Counted from the first letter of the stretch, positions 1 through 11,660 are shown. The stretch is DNA of 64,000 nt from Fasciola hepatica (GCA_948099385.1 CANUEZ040000105.1:1375001-1439000), one strand, 5' to 3'. Notes: a model not told the origin generated them from the sequence alone. Program-made: numbers and translations.

Positions 1-595
1 TCATCATTCGAATCATCATCTTCCCATTTGAGAACTTAATTGTGCAAGTTTTCTGCATTAAGTGAACAGTTGACGGATTTCATCTAGTATGAAATGCGAG
101 GATGATAGAGGATCTGTGGGTCAGCTTTCCAATCCCGCCATTCTTGTTTAGCATCTGTGGTATGAAAGCAGCTAGAGTTGATGAAGTTACTATAATCAGA
201 TTGAGAAACATTTCGGTCGCGTTTTTCTCTAGCTCGTTCTTTCCGCATTGGGGACAGTTTCACCTTGGAATTCCAAATACATCATGTGAAGTGATGAATC
301 CGTGAATCGCATCCACAAATGCTACATGGCTTAGTCTGTCTGTGGTGAACAACAATTTAGTGATCGCTTATATCTGCATGTGTAAATAATCCCTTTGTGA
401 CGAATGACCCCCAATCTACTCACATCACTCAATCAAATGACGAGAAATACATTGGTACACCCAACTTCGTCTATCAAATTTGTGAATGAACGATTCTGTC
501 TTCGTTCTGTTTTCCTCCTACAAGAATTCTTCCAAAAGGACTTCCTATGGTTTAACGGTATGGGAAATTATTTAACATTGTCTGTGAGTAAATTA

Positions 596-664
596 CTGGT
601 GGTAGTCAAACGGTTATCATCGTGAACCTTTGACAATAACGACCCAGATTCGATTATGGCCACT
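596..664 (+). pseudogene. tRNA-like remnant in unit A (copies near 20610 and 51700)
   Basis: TGGTAGTCAAACGGTTATCA resembles an A box and AGATTCGATTATGG a weak B box. In A3 the B-box region reads CCCGGGTTCGATTATGG, much closer to consensus. There the central arm is also a perfect nine-pair hairpin, so the A1 and A2 versions look more decayed. Confidence 0.3.
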
Positions 665-1827
665 GCCGGTCACTTTATCATTTGACAGCCATTCATCAGC
701 CTTTGCCCTTCCTTGAATTATTGCACTTTGTTATATACACAATAAAAAAAGAAAGATAATGAAAAGTGTATTTTGGTGTCCATTACATTTCAATGAATAA
801 GCTTACCCCAATTCCCACTGCACTGCACTCCACCCCCACCACAAACACTCACAGTGATGAAACCATCCACATTTTTAACAGGGAGCGATTGAATTTCAAT
901 CTGTGAATAGAATCAACGGGTTATTCGGTTCGTTCGTCACTGAATAATAACTGAATTTCAGTAGAATATTAGAATAGGTCAATCTGTTTGGCTCAACTTT
1001 TGAGAATAATTGGGATCATATTGCAAATATTTTCAGCCTGACGGATGAATGATTTTTCTAGAAACACTGTGTCATGTCATCTCAAAATATAGTTGTAATT
1101 CTGCAAAAACATTTGAAGAATGCTCACTCGAATATTTTTCCGAAATGAACATGTAACATTGTGTCCCATTCATGCAATTGATAAGAATTAGGAGAAAGCA
1201 AAATTCACTTGTTGCAAGAATTTCATTCAATTACCTCACGTTGTATATGAAAAATCATTTGGAATAATAATTATAATGAGCATGGTATAACAAATAAAAC
1301 AACTAATAATGATATCAATATTATAATTGAACATCAACCTGACAGTATATGAAGGCTTAAGGACTAAGCGACCACGTGCTGAAAATGGGATTGTGCGGCT
1401 GAAGCCAGTGGCAAACAAACTGCAGGATTTTCGCTCACGTTTATAAGGGCCTTTTCCTACGTGATCAGTGTGGTTCACTTAAATGCGCCCAGCCTTTGAT
1501 TTGGATTGTGTAATGGTGCGTACCGATCGGAAACCAACATATCATGCCAGGAGTTCATAATGAATGCCCCCTAGTTCTTGTGTGAGTGTGGACTCGCAGT
1601 TGCCAGCATAATCACGTGCCCAAAACTGTTTTTGGTTAATCGGTGCATGATTGGTGCTTTTTCAGTTCAGTGTTTGTGGATTTCATATTCGTGTTATCCG
1701 GTTCGAGGGACGGAATATATTTCTTCCCTTCGACGACGTTGCTTTGTGAACAGATCACGTAGTATCACTCTGAATAACTTCGTCAGTTCAACTCGATATC
1801 TTTTTGAGTGTACATTGTTCGCGAAAG

Positions 1828-2151
1828 ATGATTCCTATTCCGATTTCCTACAGAGATGTTCATGAACTGATTTGGTGTTTGCAAAGACCATTTCCATATG
1901 TTGTCGGCATCGTTTTGAGCTATATACTGTCCCATTTTACCAATGTAGTCATTACCACAATTTCCAGTGAACCGGTAGACAAAACACGAAATATCAAAAT
2001 CAATGAGTGGTTTGCACGAATTTCCTTGTGTGATTCGGTAGGAAGAAGCTTAAGTTATGGTACCGTTGCTTTTAAATCTGATACATCCATAGTCAAGATA
2101 ACATGTATATGGTTACTCGCTTCCGTGTTGGAGAAAACCAAAAAAAAACTA
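1828..2151 (+). CDS. Candidate small membrane-protein frame in A1, or exon of an unknown gene
   Basis: The frame opens with MIPIPISYRDV, continues through a hydrophobic stretch (about residues 26-48, FPYVVGIVLSYILS...) that could span a membrane, and ends near a poly-A run. Reading through gives a longer tail up to 2238. It has no family I recognise. The same start and frame are kept in A2 and A3. Between A1 and A3, the first 93 bases and a block of about 160 bases (1960-2121) show no differences, while flanks differ by 6-14 percent. A strong 3' splice site (TTTCCTACAG at 1844-1853) lies inside the frame, so it may be an exon starting at 1854. Confidence 0.3.
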
Positions 2152-4108
2152 AATTGTTTAGATTATTGGTTTTCGTGTACAGAGGTGAATAGTTTTCCAC
2201 TCAGTCAGTGTGTTTCTGCCACATGCTGTCGGCATTAGATTCCAATTGTGTATTTGCACTTTGAATAACTACACCAGGTCAACTCGGTTCCGTTTTGAGA
2301 GGTAATCCTTCACGGTATCCGATATCTGTTTTTTACGGTTATTTGGATTTTATTATGAACAGATTCCCTTCGTGTACAAACCACTTCGGGATATCTTGGA
2401 AAATATTTTGAGCCGAATACCGTTCTATTTTATCAAATGACGTGTCATCGCAACTGCAAGTAAACTGGTAGACCATACGCGAGACATCACGATCATTGGG
2501 GATTTCAGGATGGATGAGGATTATTTGATCATTAGTAGCTTGCATCACTTGCCAGTCAAGATTGGTTGAGAGTGGAGCTTAAATTATGATTTGTGTGCCT
2601 GAGAATTGAATGCATCTTCAAACAATACGGAACGTATGATTACTTACTCCAGTTTCGTCGTCTGCATGAGCATCAGTTTACATCACGATTTCCTGTGGTG
2701 TCTGATGACAATTTATTGAACCAATAATGAAGAAAAATTTCCAAATAAAATGATTCCTGCTTGTTTACCTTATCTACAATGACTTTCTGAATGCACCATA
2801 CTTATGGGGCGCCGGTGCAAATCCATAACACGATGGAAAATAGCCGAACTGAGTGGAATTTTCACGGGTTTCGCGTTGTATATACATTTGTTTGCTCGTG
2901 AATCAGGCTGCAAATTATGAGAAATCTGAGGAGAACTGATAATATCTGGAATCAATTCACAGTTTACCGACCCGTGAATTCAATTTCTACTGTTTTGCTC
3001 CTCATTATCGATATGCGGTATTGGTTTAATATTTGAAAGAGGCTTCCAATTTGAGTGTGTAAATGGGGAAATAATCGATTGGACACAGTTTGAATCCAAA
3101 AGAACACACGTCTTCAATTCCATCGTGGAACGCCTCGGGTTGCTCAAATTATTGCGAAATCATTTGCGTTACAGATTGACTTGAGTAGATTCATTTTTGA
3201 AAACTTTCCGAATTATTCACATAAAACAAATGAGTGCTCGAATCGTTAAGCGATGCAAATTACATGTCGATTTTTAACTATCCAGTGAGTTTGAACTCTG
3301 CGGTCAATGTGCTGGATATGATCGTGTTGCAACAATTACACGCGAGGAAAAAGGATAAAGAAATGTGCTTTATTGACCGAGGTAATAAAATAATAATAAT
3401 GGGAAGTAGTGACATGTTCATTGCATAGAACGTTCCACTGAATCCATTCCGACAGCTGTTACAAGTCCACGATGCGCGTGGGTTTACTTACTAACTGCGT
3501 GCTGATTTTTGCCCCATCTTGGGCTGCAAATTTGCTTCATGATGGTTATTGTGAGGGTTTGAGTGGGAAATGACGGTTATTCATCCGATGCCGTGTAAAA
3601 GTGATTATGTTCTGATTCGATACAACTGCCGTCACATGAGGTGATATGTGAATTCTCAAGACACGTGGATGTGTTCAATCGTCTTAGCTGAATACGGTTT
3701 ATCGATGTCACCATTGTGACAACGATCTTGGTCACTGGTCTGAGCTGCACTGCTAAATGTTCAAGTGAATGAGGCATTTTCGTCACCTCAGAATTTTGAG
3801 TGTCGATTGTCGAACGAATACTAACCAGATCCTCGTTCATGCACGAAACGATAGCTGAAAATGAAAAACGTAGTGGAAGTTGTTCATATCAATATATTTG
3901 TGAAGATATGAGCGCCGTAAACAAGATCTGTTGTGAGTGATGGACGTAAGCGTCCGTTAGTGACGAACGAATTGTGAAACGTAAGTATACAGATGGTCAG
4001 AATATATTGCTTTATCATTTCATACGCAGATTATCTGTAGACAGCAATGTGAATAATGTCACGAGGTCATTCAATTGCTCACAACATAACGCTTTTTAAA
4101 TTCTTGGT

Positions 4109-4208
4109 CGAATATTATTCTCAATGGTGAGTTGAGCCTTCAAGCTGCATGATGAATCATATTACATACAAATCATATCTCCTACTACTCAATTGCGAAT
4201 ATTATTCT
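4109..4208 (+). repeat. 87-base insertion in A1 flanked by 13-base direct repeats
   Basis: CGAATATTATTCT occurs at 4109-4121 and 4196-4208. A2 and A3 have only one copy and lack the 74 bases between. It is either a small insertion with target-site duplication or a tract lost from the others through the repeats. Confidence 0.75.
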
Positions 4209-4380
4209 GCTGAATGAACCGGCATATACTGTGCATGAATCCACTCGCTTACAAATTGAGTGAACATGTTGAATCAAACAAACTGTCGCACCGCAGTCGT
4301 GTGTTGATGAAAAGGAAGAGAATTGCACTCAGTGGTTTTATAATGTTGCTTCTGATTGTGCAATTGTGATTCAGCTGGCA

Positions 4381-4452
4381 TCCCACGTGGTCTAGCGGTT
4401 AGGATTCCTGGCTTTCAGCCAGGCGGCCCGGGTTCGACTCCCGGCGTGGGAG
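4381..4452 (+). tRNA. tRNA-Glu (anticodon TTC), copy in A1
   Basis: This is a 72-base cloverleaf. The acceptor stem is TCCCACG with CGTGGGA, the A box reads TGGTCTAGCGGTTAGGA, the anticodon stem is CCTGG/CCAGG with loop CTTTCAG (anticodon TTC), and the T loop is TTCGACT. A run of four T lies about ten bases downstream and can serve as the Pol III terminator. It decodes GAA/GAG. Position 38 is G here instead of the C seen in the other three copies, which could pair with C32 and tighten the loop. Confidence 0.9.
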
Positions 4453-5380
4453 TGTCGTTTTCCTTCATCTGCACATATTCGGATCGACTCGATAACCTGA
4501 TGAGTCTCCTGTTTTCAATTTAATTGTGAACGATTCGAATGAATTTGAACTTCCAAAATTCTAACATGACAAGCTTATTACTCACATTGTATTTCTAAAT
4601 GGAATGTTCCATATATATATATTGAAAACATGCGCGTGTCTCTGCATAATAATAAAAAAGCTTTGCATGATTTATTTTGATGCCATTCCAGCTAGTCCTA
4701 AATTCTGAATGAAGATGATTCGGACTTATCGTACAATGATTTCGCGGAAATCCAACTCATTTCCTTCAGACGACGGCTATTCTGAGAACAATTGCAGCTC
4801 ATGACCCCCTTGTCCCAAAATATTTGCCTAAACATTGACATGCAGTCCACATTAGTGGCCCACAAATTCACCTGATAAATTGTATCAAACATCGTGGTCC
4901 TACATATCGGAATTATATCATCAAGTGTGTCGTTCTAATAGGTAGTCCCTGTTTTCATCCATTTAGTTGCTCATTTCATATCACCGAGATTTTCCCTCAA
5001 GATATTCACTGAATCGGGACTGTTTCGTATGAATCGTGGAACGATTCTGTACCAAAACTCGACATAGTTCAAATTTGTTTCGGTTTTGTGTGTTAAAACA
5101 GTCCGTTCACTGATTGTCTATTCAGCTCTCGTATTCGTCTACGAATTACTTATCACAGATGGTCTGCAGATTGTGGCGAATAAATACTGAATTTGTTCAA
5201 GTTTGGTAGATTTAATCGGCCGCTGGAGACAGGAGAATGTGATTACAATACAAAACTCGACCACAAGTGAAACGAACAACACTGCTCAATTGATGATGTA
5301 TGGACTATCTCTGTCACTCATCGGCATGAAAATAACTAGCATGTCAGTTTTTCGTATGATTGAATAATTTATTACAAAGT

Positions 5381-6031
5381 TGCCTTACTTCGGGGTGCAT
5401 TCCTCATTGTTTCCACCAGAGTTGATGATTTATTCGGGCTCAACCACAATAACCCCGTCAAATTATCACAAAAGTGTTCAATGTCAAATTTTGATGCAAC
5501 AAGTTTTATGACCTGATAGTGATTTTACCTATGACTGATGAAATGCAATTAAAAAACACCTTCAATTCAAGGTTTCTACAACATCCCGAGGTATGAGTGA
5601 TTTTGGCAGACTTTTTCTTCAAAGTGAAGAACAACCTACAAAACATCTGTTACCAACGTCAGAACGGATCATGGAAAAAGACTTGCTTAGGAAAGCCAGT
5701 GCACCTGGAGCAGTGAAAGTATCAGGTCGCGCAAATAAAAATCCATGGACACATCTTATTCTCTCATCCTCACAGTATATAGAATTCTGTGATAGAAAAT
5801 ACCATCACTCAGTATCCCTCTTTGTCCACTGAAAAACCCTCATTTTCAACGATCCGTCTACTGCTTTGCTGAGAACACTTCAGTTCTCCAGTGTGTAATT
5901 ACAGAAAGTTTCCTGACCTTCAGGGTAAAGTCTTCTTTTTTGTTGAAGAGTGTAACAATGAGAGCTATCCACAGAACATATCGCAGATTACAATCTGATG
6001 ATGTGAATAACGCACAATCTTTCCACAAGTT
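5381..6031 (+). repeat. Block E1, direct duplicate of E2 (63349-64000)
   Basis: The homology with the last 650 bases of the window begins at TGCCTTACTTCGG and runs to the window end in E2, so the true length is unknown. An exon-like frame spans 5593-5832. E1 has lost one base in an A-run near 5550, which removes the longer upstream frame seen in E2. Confidence 0.85.
5593..5832 (+). CDS. Unrecognised open frame in E1
   Basis: The frame starts MSDFGRLFLQSEEQPTKHLL and includes KDLLRKASAPGAVKVSGRA. The E2 frame agrees over most residues but stops earlier and extends further upstream. Composition is protein-like, but there is no initiation context or splice pattern shared by both copies, so I treat it as a weak candidate. 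Confidence 0.18.
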   Translation: MSDFGRLFLQSEEQPTKHLLPTSERIMEKDLLRKASAPGAVKVSGRANKNPWTHLILSSSQYIEFCDRKYHHSVSLFVH

Positions 6032-6288
6032 CGTGGTCACTTCAGTTTGTCCGGAATTCGGACATGCTGCTGAACTCTAGTTTATACAACTGATATTACT
6101 GTCAGTAGCCAAAAGTATACAACGAATACTTTTGTTTAGAGAAATAAAGCAGTGTCAGTAGTACAAACGTGACATGACAGTGTGCAGAGGTTTCGATGGA
6201 ATTGAGAGTATCCTGGTATTTTTGGAGAGACTGTACAAATTACTTAGTGAACAACAGTAACGTTGGTTCATTTTCCATCTTTAAAAAT

Positions 6289-6471
6289 ATGAAAAGAGCA
6301 CCTCCAATGAAAAAAGTGGTTGTTCTCATTGCTTGGTTTTTCTGTTCTACAATCCTAATTCATCGTGACCCTCCGTTTCTCTCCGTAACTCGGTCAGTGA
6401 AACAGTATACGAGTGACGTCCAGTTGCGCATCGTACAACCACGAACGGGACAGATGACTTGTTACACGTAG
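6289..6471 (+). CDS. Candidate secreted or membrane-anchored short protein
   Basis: This is an ATG-initiated 60-codon frame. The N-terminus MKRAPPMKKVVVLIAWFFCS has two basic patches followed by a 13-residue hydrophobic core, typical of a signal peptide or a type II membrane anchor, then a polar tail ending MTCYT. The frame is open further upstream to 6196. A second polar frame of 62 codons follows on the same strand (6526-6714) and could be a further exon or unrelated. No copy is seen elsewhere in the window, and I recognise no family. Confidence 0.25.
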   Translation: MKRAPPMKKVVVLIAWFFCSTILIHRDPPFLSVTRSVKQYTSDVQLRIVQPRTGQMTCYT

Positions 6472-6714
6472 ATCACTTTAATTTTTGTCAAATCCACCAG
6501 AATAATTGTTCAACAAAGGGAAAAAATGACATTTATCATCAAAGAGTACCAGAACGTAAACGCGAATAAACGTGATCCGTCTAATGGTCATCCAACTCCC
6601 ACGTCTACAAAGTGTGAACCACTCAAGCCGTATACGTCTGATTACCCTGTCATGCTGGAATGGATTCACATATGTAATAAATGTTCCAATGCAAATCTGA
6701 ACTCAAATACCTAA

Positions 6715-8149
6715 TAAGCAGTGAACTGGTTTACTACCGATTGTGCGTCGGATTATCTGCAAGAAACACTGAGATTACTTTATTGTACTTACTAGCTCAT
6801 GAAAGTGAAGTGAGCCAGTTCTCAAATGTTGTGGCAATTAGGACATAACAGACTGGAGTGCAACGAAAGTGTATAATTCTTTTCGGTGGTGGTATTTTCG
6901 GATTAGGTTCAAGGTAAACACGTTTTGCTTCAAACATTTTTGTTCACCATGCTTTTGTGAGCGCATCAGGACTTTATGAAATTGCTTTACATACAACAAG
7001 CATACTGTCTTTGGGTAGGACTTTGCAATTTAGCTTTCATCGTATAGAAACTTAGCCCGATCGTAACCCACACACATTTGGCTTAGCATTGGTAGCACAA
7101 AAAAATTGAATTGATCTTAACAGCTGCATTCGTTCTCAAATGCACAAGCAAGCAGAAAGTGGATCGACATCTTCCATCTGTACACTGAACGTATTCGATT
7201 AAGATGGGTACAGACTAGTGATGACTGATGAGAATCACCATCCACGGTGACACGGTCTAATTAGGAAGTATCATCCCATCGGGATCAAGGTCACAGAATG
7301 TACACTGTGTGAATGTCCAGCAGTAGAGCGAATGCATAATGATTGGTGCATCGATCGTGGACGAAAAGAGTGTCTAACAGTGATCGTCCTATCAGATCAA
7401 AAGTGATCCGCATCAAAGACCAACTTCTGAATAAAAATGCTATACATAACCCTTGGCTGGAAAACGCGGTCACACATCCGTAAGCACAGAAACGAGTGTT
7501 CACAAAGAATTACCACCGAAACAACCGACGTTTTATTATATTTATACTTTGAAGGTAATCATTTGTTTAACCAAATAAATTACATTTATTTAATCCTAGA
7601 ATACGTATACAGCTACTTCGTTGCTTCCCTCACCGATAGTCAGTGAGCTGTCTTTCCGTGATCAATCAGCTTTGCTGATCCAAACGTTTTTCACATACCC
7701 TGTCTGTAGAGTTATTTGCACTTTGGCTAGCGAATACATCGACTTGATTCAACAAACGTTGGACCATACAGCCGAACTTTTTCAAATATTACCGAGGCAG
7801 CCCACTGCCTGGTAACTTGCAAGAAAATGCAAACTCTCCTACATCTCTGACTATGAAACCATTCATTGCAATAACACAAGACGATAATCTGACCCGCAAT
7901 TTTTCTAAATTGATGCTGTGAAATTTCATATTAAAGATACTTGCGTTCAGTGAGGCGATATTTAGTAGGATACATCAGTCAAAGTATCGTTTACAAAACG
8001 GTTGACATAAAATATGTGTTAAACTTGGCGATAATTAAAACACGGCCTATATCCTCTTCTGTAGTGAATAGGCCTTTAGCAGCCTTATTGATATTCGATA
8101 ATTGTATGTGTAGGATCCTTTTGATCTTCATTTTTCAATCTTTAAAATT
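6715..8149. other. Stretch with nothing identified
   Basis: I found no duplicated block, tRNA or retroelement motif between the frame ending at 6714 and the retrotransposon tail. A few open frames of 60-78 codons occur without splice signals or protein-like composition. Confidence 0.5.
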
Positions 8150-8540
8150 AGAGGCCGTAGGGCAGTCTCTCGTTTGAGCCTCATCACCCCAGTGCTGGGG
8201 TATGAACTTAGGTATACCTGTCCTGCCATAACCTCTTCAGAAGGAGATCCACGCGTTGCTTGAATATGTGGTCACTTCCCTCTTCCACCAATTCTGCTAG
8301 CAATACATTCCATAGACTCGTCATCCTTCTTCAGTGTCGGTATACCAGCGGCAGGCCAATCGATTGCTGTTTCATAAGAGTCCGCGAATGACCTTGAGTA
8401 CGTTTGTGCGCCCGCAAGGGAAAGTACGTCATCAACTCTGACCCTGAATCACCACGGAGAAAGCGTCTGGTGCAAATGAGATCATCGCGAATTCTACGAT
8501 GCACTTACTAAGCCTTGAACTCATGCGCTTTTCTTCCCTC
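8150..8540 (-). mobile_element. 3' end of a decayed CR1-like non-LTR retrotransposon
   Basis: On the minus strand, from about 8500, the frame reads HRRIRDDLICTRRFLRGDSG, then GHSRTLMK. After one frameshift comes LWNVLLAELVEE and IFKQRVDLLLKRLWQDRYT with a stop near 8207. This order (DLI.TRR, GHS..L.K, WN.L...V, F+..+D) is the familiar C-terminus of reverse transcriptases of CR1/Jockey-like elements, including those of flatworms. No upstream RT domain follows directly. Confidence 0.7.
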
Positions 8541-9239
8541 TTTGCTTTATAGATGAAACACAAGCAACCCACCCCACTTCACGGAGGAGCACCAGTCCCT
8601 GTAAACTACACTCCATTAGCATACAATTTAGTTTACACCACCTTTATGTATCAATCACGGTTACATCTATGAACTGAGAGGATTTTATTTATTGATTAAG
8701 AAGAGAAATATAAGAATTGCCTACTTCCCGAAACCTGAAGGTGTTACAGTAACTCTTTAGACAAACGTATTTCTGGTGGGCTATAACATGGAACAAGAAA
8801 AGTAAAATTATTTAGAACTCGATATTGGTCGCGTAATTTCTGCGATTGGTGGACACTGTGTGATCTTGGTGACCATTATAACTTATCCGAAAGCTTACTG
8901 GTTCAACATGGGGGAATTTTCAAAATGGCTATTGTTCCCAGCAGCTCCTGATTGCTGAGCTTGTTGTTAAGATCGCAAAGACTTTATCACCAGTTGAGGT
9001 GAAGCCGTCAGTTGGCGGGTGAAGGTCTCATACTCGTTAGTATTTGTGAGAATCTTGTCCGAGATTCGACCCTAACCTTAGATGAATGCAAATTACAGAA
9101 AGTTGACCCTTTGACGTTTTGCCGCCAATGCTAATTTTGGTAGCTAGGCTCGACGATCAGAAGTGTTGGAAACCTCTCAACTGATATACGACCAACCAAA
9201 TATTTACCGCACGTGGTTCGGTTGCTGATTAGGAAATGC

Positions 9240-9440
9240 TGATCCTACCACAAACATTTACTTTTTCGGATTCTTCTACCATTTCTCTGCCTACAATACG
9301 GAAAAGAAGACAAAGCGAGTGAGCCTTTGATAATACCACATTGTCTCAAAGCTGGAAAGTAGCCCACATTATTCAAATACCTACAGCTACTGTTCGTCCT
9401 AACGTCATGTAGATGACATCCCGTGTGCAATCAAGTCCTC
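9240..9440 (+). mobile_element. Possible N-terminal RT fragment
   Basis: One frame contains SWKVAHIIQIPTAT, similar to the WK.A.V.PI.K segment that begins non-LTR RT domains; a loosely related NDYRPIS-like stretch follows after frameshifts. It may be part of the same decayed element as the RT core at 11430, with other sequence inserted between. Confidence 0.35.
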
Positions 9441-9958
9441 AGACCAGATGCGTCAACTGGTAAATGTGCTTGACTAAGTTCATGTAAGCTTGTAGTTCAC
9501 AGCGGGTGCAATATCAGGCAGCACAATAAGCTTCTCGAGCGTTCTGATAAGTCGTCATGATGCGGGTTCCCTTGTTCGGTCAGTGCATTGAAAGGAGAAT
9601 TGGAAAGGGGAATTCATCCATTGCTATGATGTTGTGCCCCTTAAGGACAAAAGGAAATTATTTTAGGTGCCCAACAAACAGAACAAGATAAACGTGCTCA
9701 GAAAACACCACTGAGGAAGAACTTCAACCGGTGTGCAGAATTTACCTCCAGAATTGCTACCTCGATCGCCTATTTGGTGAGATGACGCAGATGTAGGTGA
9801 AAACTTCCAAACTATCTGTGGTGCAAAGAAAGTAAGTAGACATATTCTCGCTATCTAAAGGAAACATGCTGGCACAGATTACGCAGAGAACATTATCAAG
9901 CATCATCAGCAAGATATTTCACGCACCAACATCCCCGGATATTGCTCCAGTCCAGACT

Positions 9959-10025
9959 GTTGGTCTAACGGTTTAGAGTGTTTTCTTACCACCTCTGAGG
10001 TCAGAGGTTCGGTTTTCCACCAACC
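9959..10025 (+). pseudogene. tRNA-like remnant
   Basis: GTTGGT at the left can pair with ACCAAC at the right. Between them are an A-box-like TGGTCTAACGGTTTAGAG and a B-box-like AGGTTCGGTTTTCC. The anticodon arm is not clear. It lies just upstream of the foldback sequence at 10169-10290. Confidence 0.4.
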
Positions 10026-10168
10026 CTGGTTGTTGGTAGACAGTAATCTGCCGACATCCGGCTCTTTATTACACCTGATCTATTGAGACTGTATTTTGGT
10101 TCACCAGTCCAAGTCTCAGGGTCTGATAGCTCTAGTATTGTATTGATGTTTGACAGATTTTGAAAATG

Positions 10169-10290
10169 TTTTGAGATGATCCAAATGTGGGAAGTCTTTG
10201 GCCCGGCGGTACTAAAGCGAGAGTGGTGACCATGCGTGGGTTCGAATCTCGCCGGGGCCAAAGACTTCTCACATTTGGATCACCTCAAAA
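10169..10290. repeat. Foldback element: 40-bp inverted repeat around a tRNA-like core
   Basis: Positions 10169-10208 and 10250-10290 are reverse complements with about two mismatches and one indel. They begin TTTTGAG(A/G)TGATCCAAATG and run inward to a GC-rich CCGGCG. The 41-base loop ends in GGGTTCGAATCTC, a good Pol III B box, partly in the right arm. A transcript would form a long hairpin. It could be a small foldback transposon, a snapback tRNA-derived repeat, or a hairpin RNA source. Confidence 0.75.
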
Positions 10291-11209
10291 GCTCTAATAT
10301 TGCCGTGAATCTTCGTGGCTATAGGGCACCCCCTTCCCACTGTGCTCATGTGCAGACATGTAATAAAAGACCATTTGTGTTTTGCGGATGGAAGACAAAA
10401 CACCCAGTTCTGAAGCCTCATTCTGTTTGTAAACATTTACTTGTTCTAATGGAACATTATACGTCAGTGGCATGACCAGGCTTCTGTCGGAAAGCATCCT
10501 CCGGCATCACCCTGTATGGTTGAACACTGGAGCAACTAAGTCGCTCGTACGGTCATTTCACCCAAGGCTCAGTCTAATCACGCAGTGACCCTTTCCGAAG
10601 CTTTCTGTGACCTGTGTAAAGTCGACAACCGAGACTAGAAAAATGTCACAACCTGGCTAAGGCTGAGGCTGTCGGCGTCCGCCTGCTCAACCCTCCTCTA
10701 TGTGCTCAAAAACAATTTGTGTGCGCTCTTAAGACATTCTAGTCCACTCTCCAAACTGAGAAACCATAGACTAGATAAAAGTTGACATGACACGTGAGAA
10801 ACGATCCACGGGCTACAGATCAAATGAAAGCTGACAAAATGAGAAAAACAATACACATCCGGTTTTGATTCAAGCCTGGATTTCAATTTTTCTCTCACTT
10901 TTATGCAAAAATTAATCTCTATCACTTCCTTTTTGTCAATCTCTTAAATTGTTGTAATACACTGTGATGTAATGACATCAATATGAATCACCAAAATCAA
11001 GCCTGGACGCCCATCGATTTTCCCGATTTGTGCTCAGTAGGAATAATCGGATAATGCTTTTATCTCGTAGCTCAGTAGCTAACACAAGGTGGATGACGGC
11101 TTTACTGGAAGGACAATTTTAATTTGTTTCCCACTGGTTGATGTCAACCTTGTTGATGACGCATTATCCAGGATACCGTGAACAGAGTCGAGGTAATTGG
11201 ACATAAATA

Positions 11210-11395
11210 ATGGGCCACCTGACTGTTAGATCAAAAGCCCTTCTAGGACAACTAGTTTGCTGCAGAATAATGCACAAAGTCTTGTCTCACTCGAGGTTTC
11301 TTAGCCGTGGACATAACTATCCATTTGTTATAAACCTCAGCAGTATTGAAACCACTAGAAACTTTAATAACTCTGCGCTTACAAATTCTTGCTAA
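11210..11395 (+). mobile_element. Possible C-terminal fragment of a non-LTR reverse transcriptase
   Basis: The open frame contains LSRGHNYPFVINLSSIETTR followed by NF, which matches the RGHN.K...PRS.TE.RRNFF pattern found just before the end of many non-LTR RT proteins. The expected RVV..WN.LP stretch is not preserved. It precedes the RT core motifs at 11430, so the two cannot be parts of one intact element. Confidence 0.4.
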
Positions 11396-11429
11396 AAACT
11401 GTATTTCGAACAAGACTGAGAATTTATTC

Positions 11430-11660
11430 TCGGTGCTCAGGGAAGAAGTTTTTGCAATTTTTCATATAATACAGAGCATCTCGTCATGTTGCAACTTACC
11501 ATATTGAAGTAGAATAAATGGAGGGCTGTGATCCTGAAGGAATTTCTTCGAAAACCTGGAAATTCAATTTGATACTGCTGCTAACTTGGAATAAGACTTC
11601 ATCAGTTGGGCAGATGATATTACAATCTCTGCTGAAAGCGGCAGGTCAGTCATTTTAACC
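11430..11660 (+). mobile_element. Decayed RT core of a non-LTR retrotransposon
   Basis: GCTCAGGGAAGAAGTTTTTG near 11438 resembles the coding sequence of the PQGSVLGP motif. About 150 bases on, at 11590-11640, the frame reads FISWADDITISAES, an altered (F/Y)ADD catalytic motif. Several frameshifts separate them. The element is far too decayed to be active. Confidence 0.5.

Larger units (their letters stand above)
1..5370 (+). repeat. Segmental duplication unit A, copy A1 (left end cut by window)
   Basis: This stretch matches A2 with a nearly constant offset of 20014 bases from the first base of the window to about 4100. Only scattered substitutions separate the two, and I estimate about 99 percent identity over the first 3 kb by eye. 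It also matches A3 more distantly. It contains the conserved open frame near 1828, a tRNA-like remnant near 600 and a tRNA-Glu gene at 4381. Homology with A3 ends near 5370, where the sequence switches to block E1. An 87-base extra segment at 4109-4208 is missing from the other copies. Confidence 0.9.

Noticed and set aside
7221..7260. CTGATGAG stretch as a possible hammerhead ribozyme core
   Set aside because: Hammerhead ribozymes are known in flatworm repeats, but the required GAAAC box and pairing stems are absent here and at the other CTGATGA sites I checked.
10001..10261. 86-codon minus-strand frame ending in the foldback element
   Set aside because: It runs through a tRNA-like remnant and one arm of the inverted repeat, so it is a repeat-derived frame.
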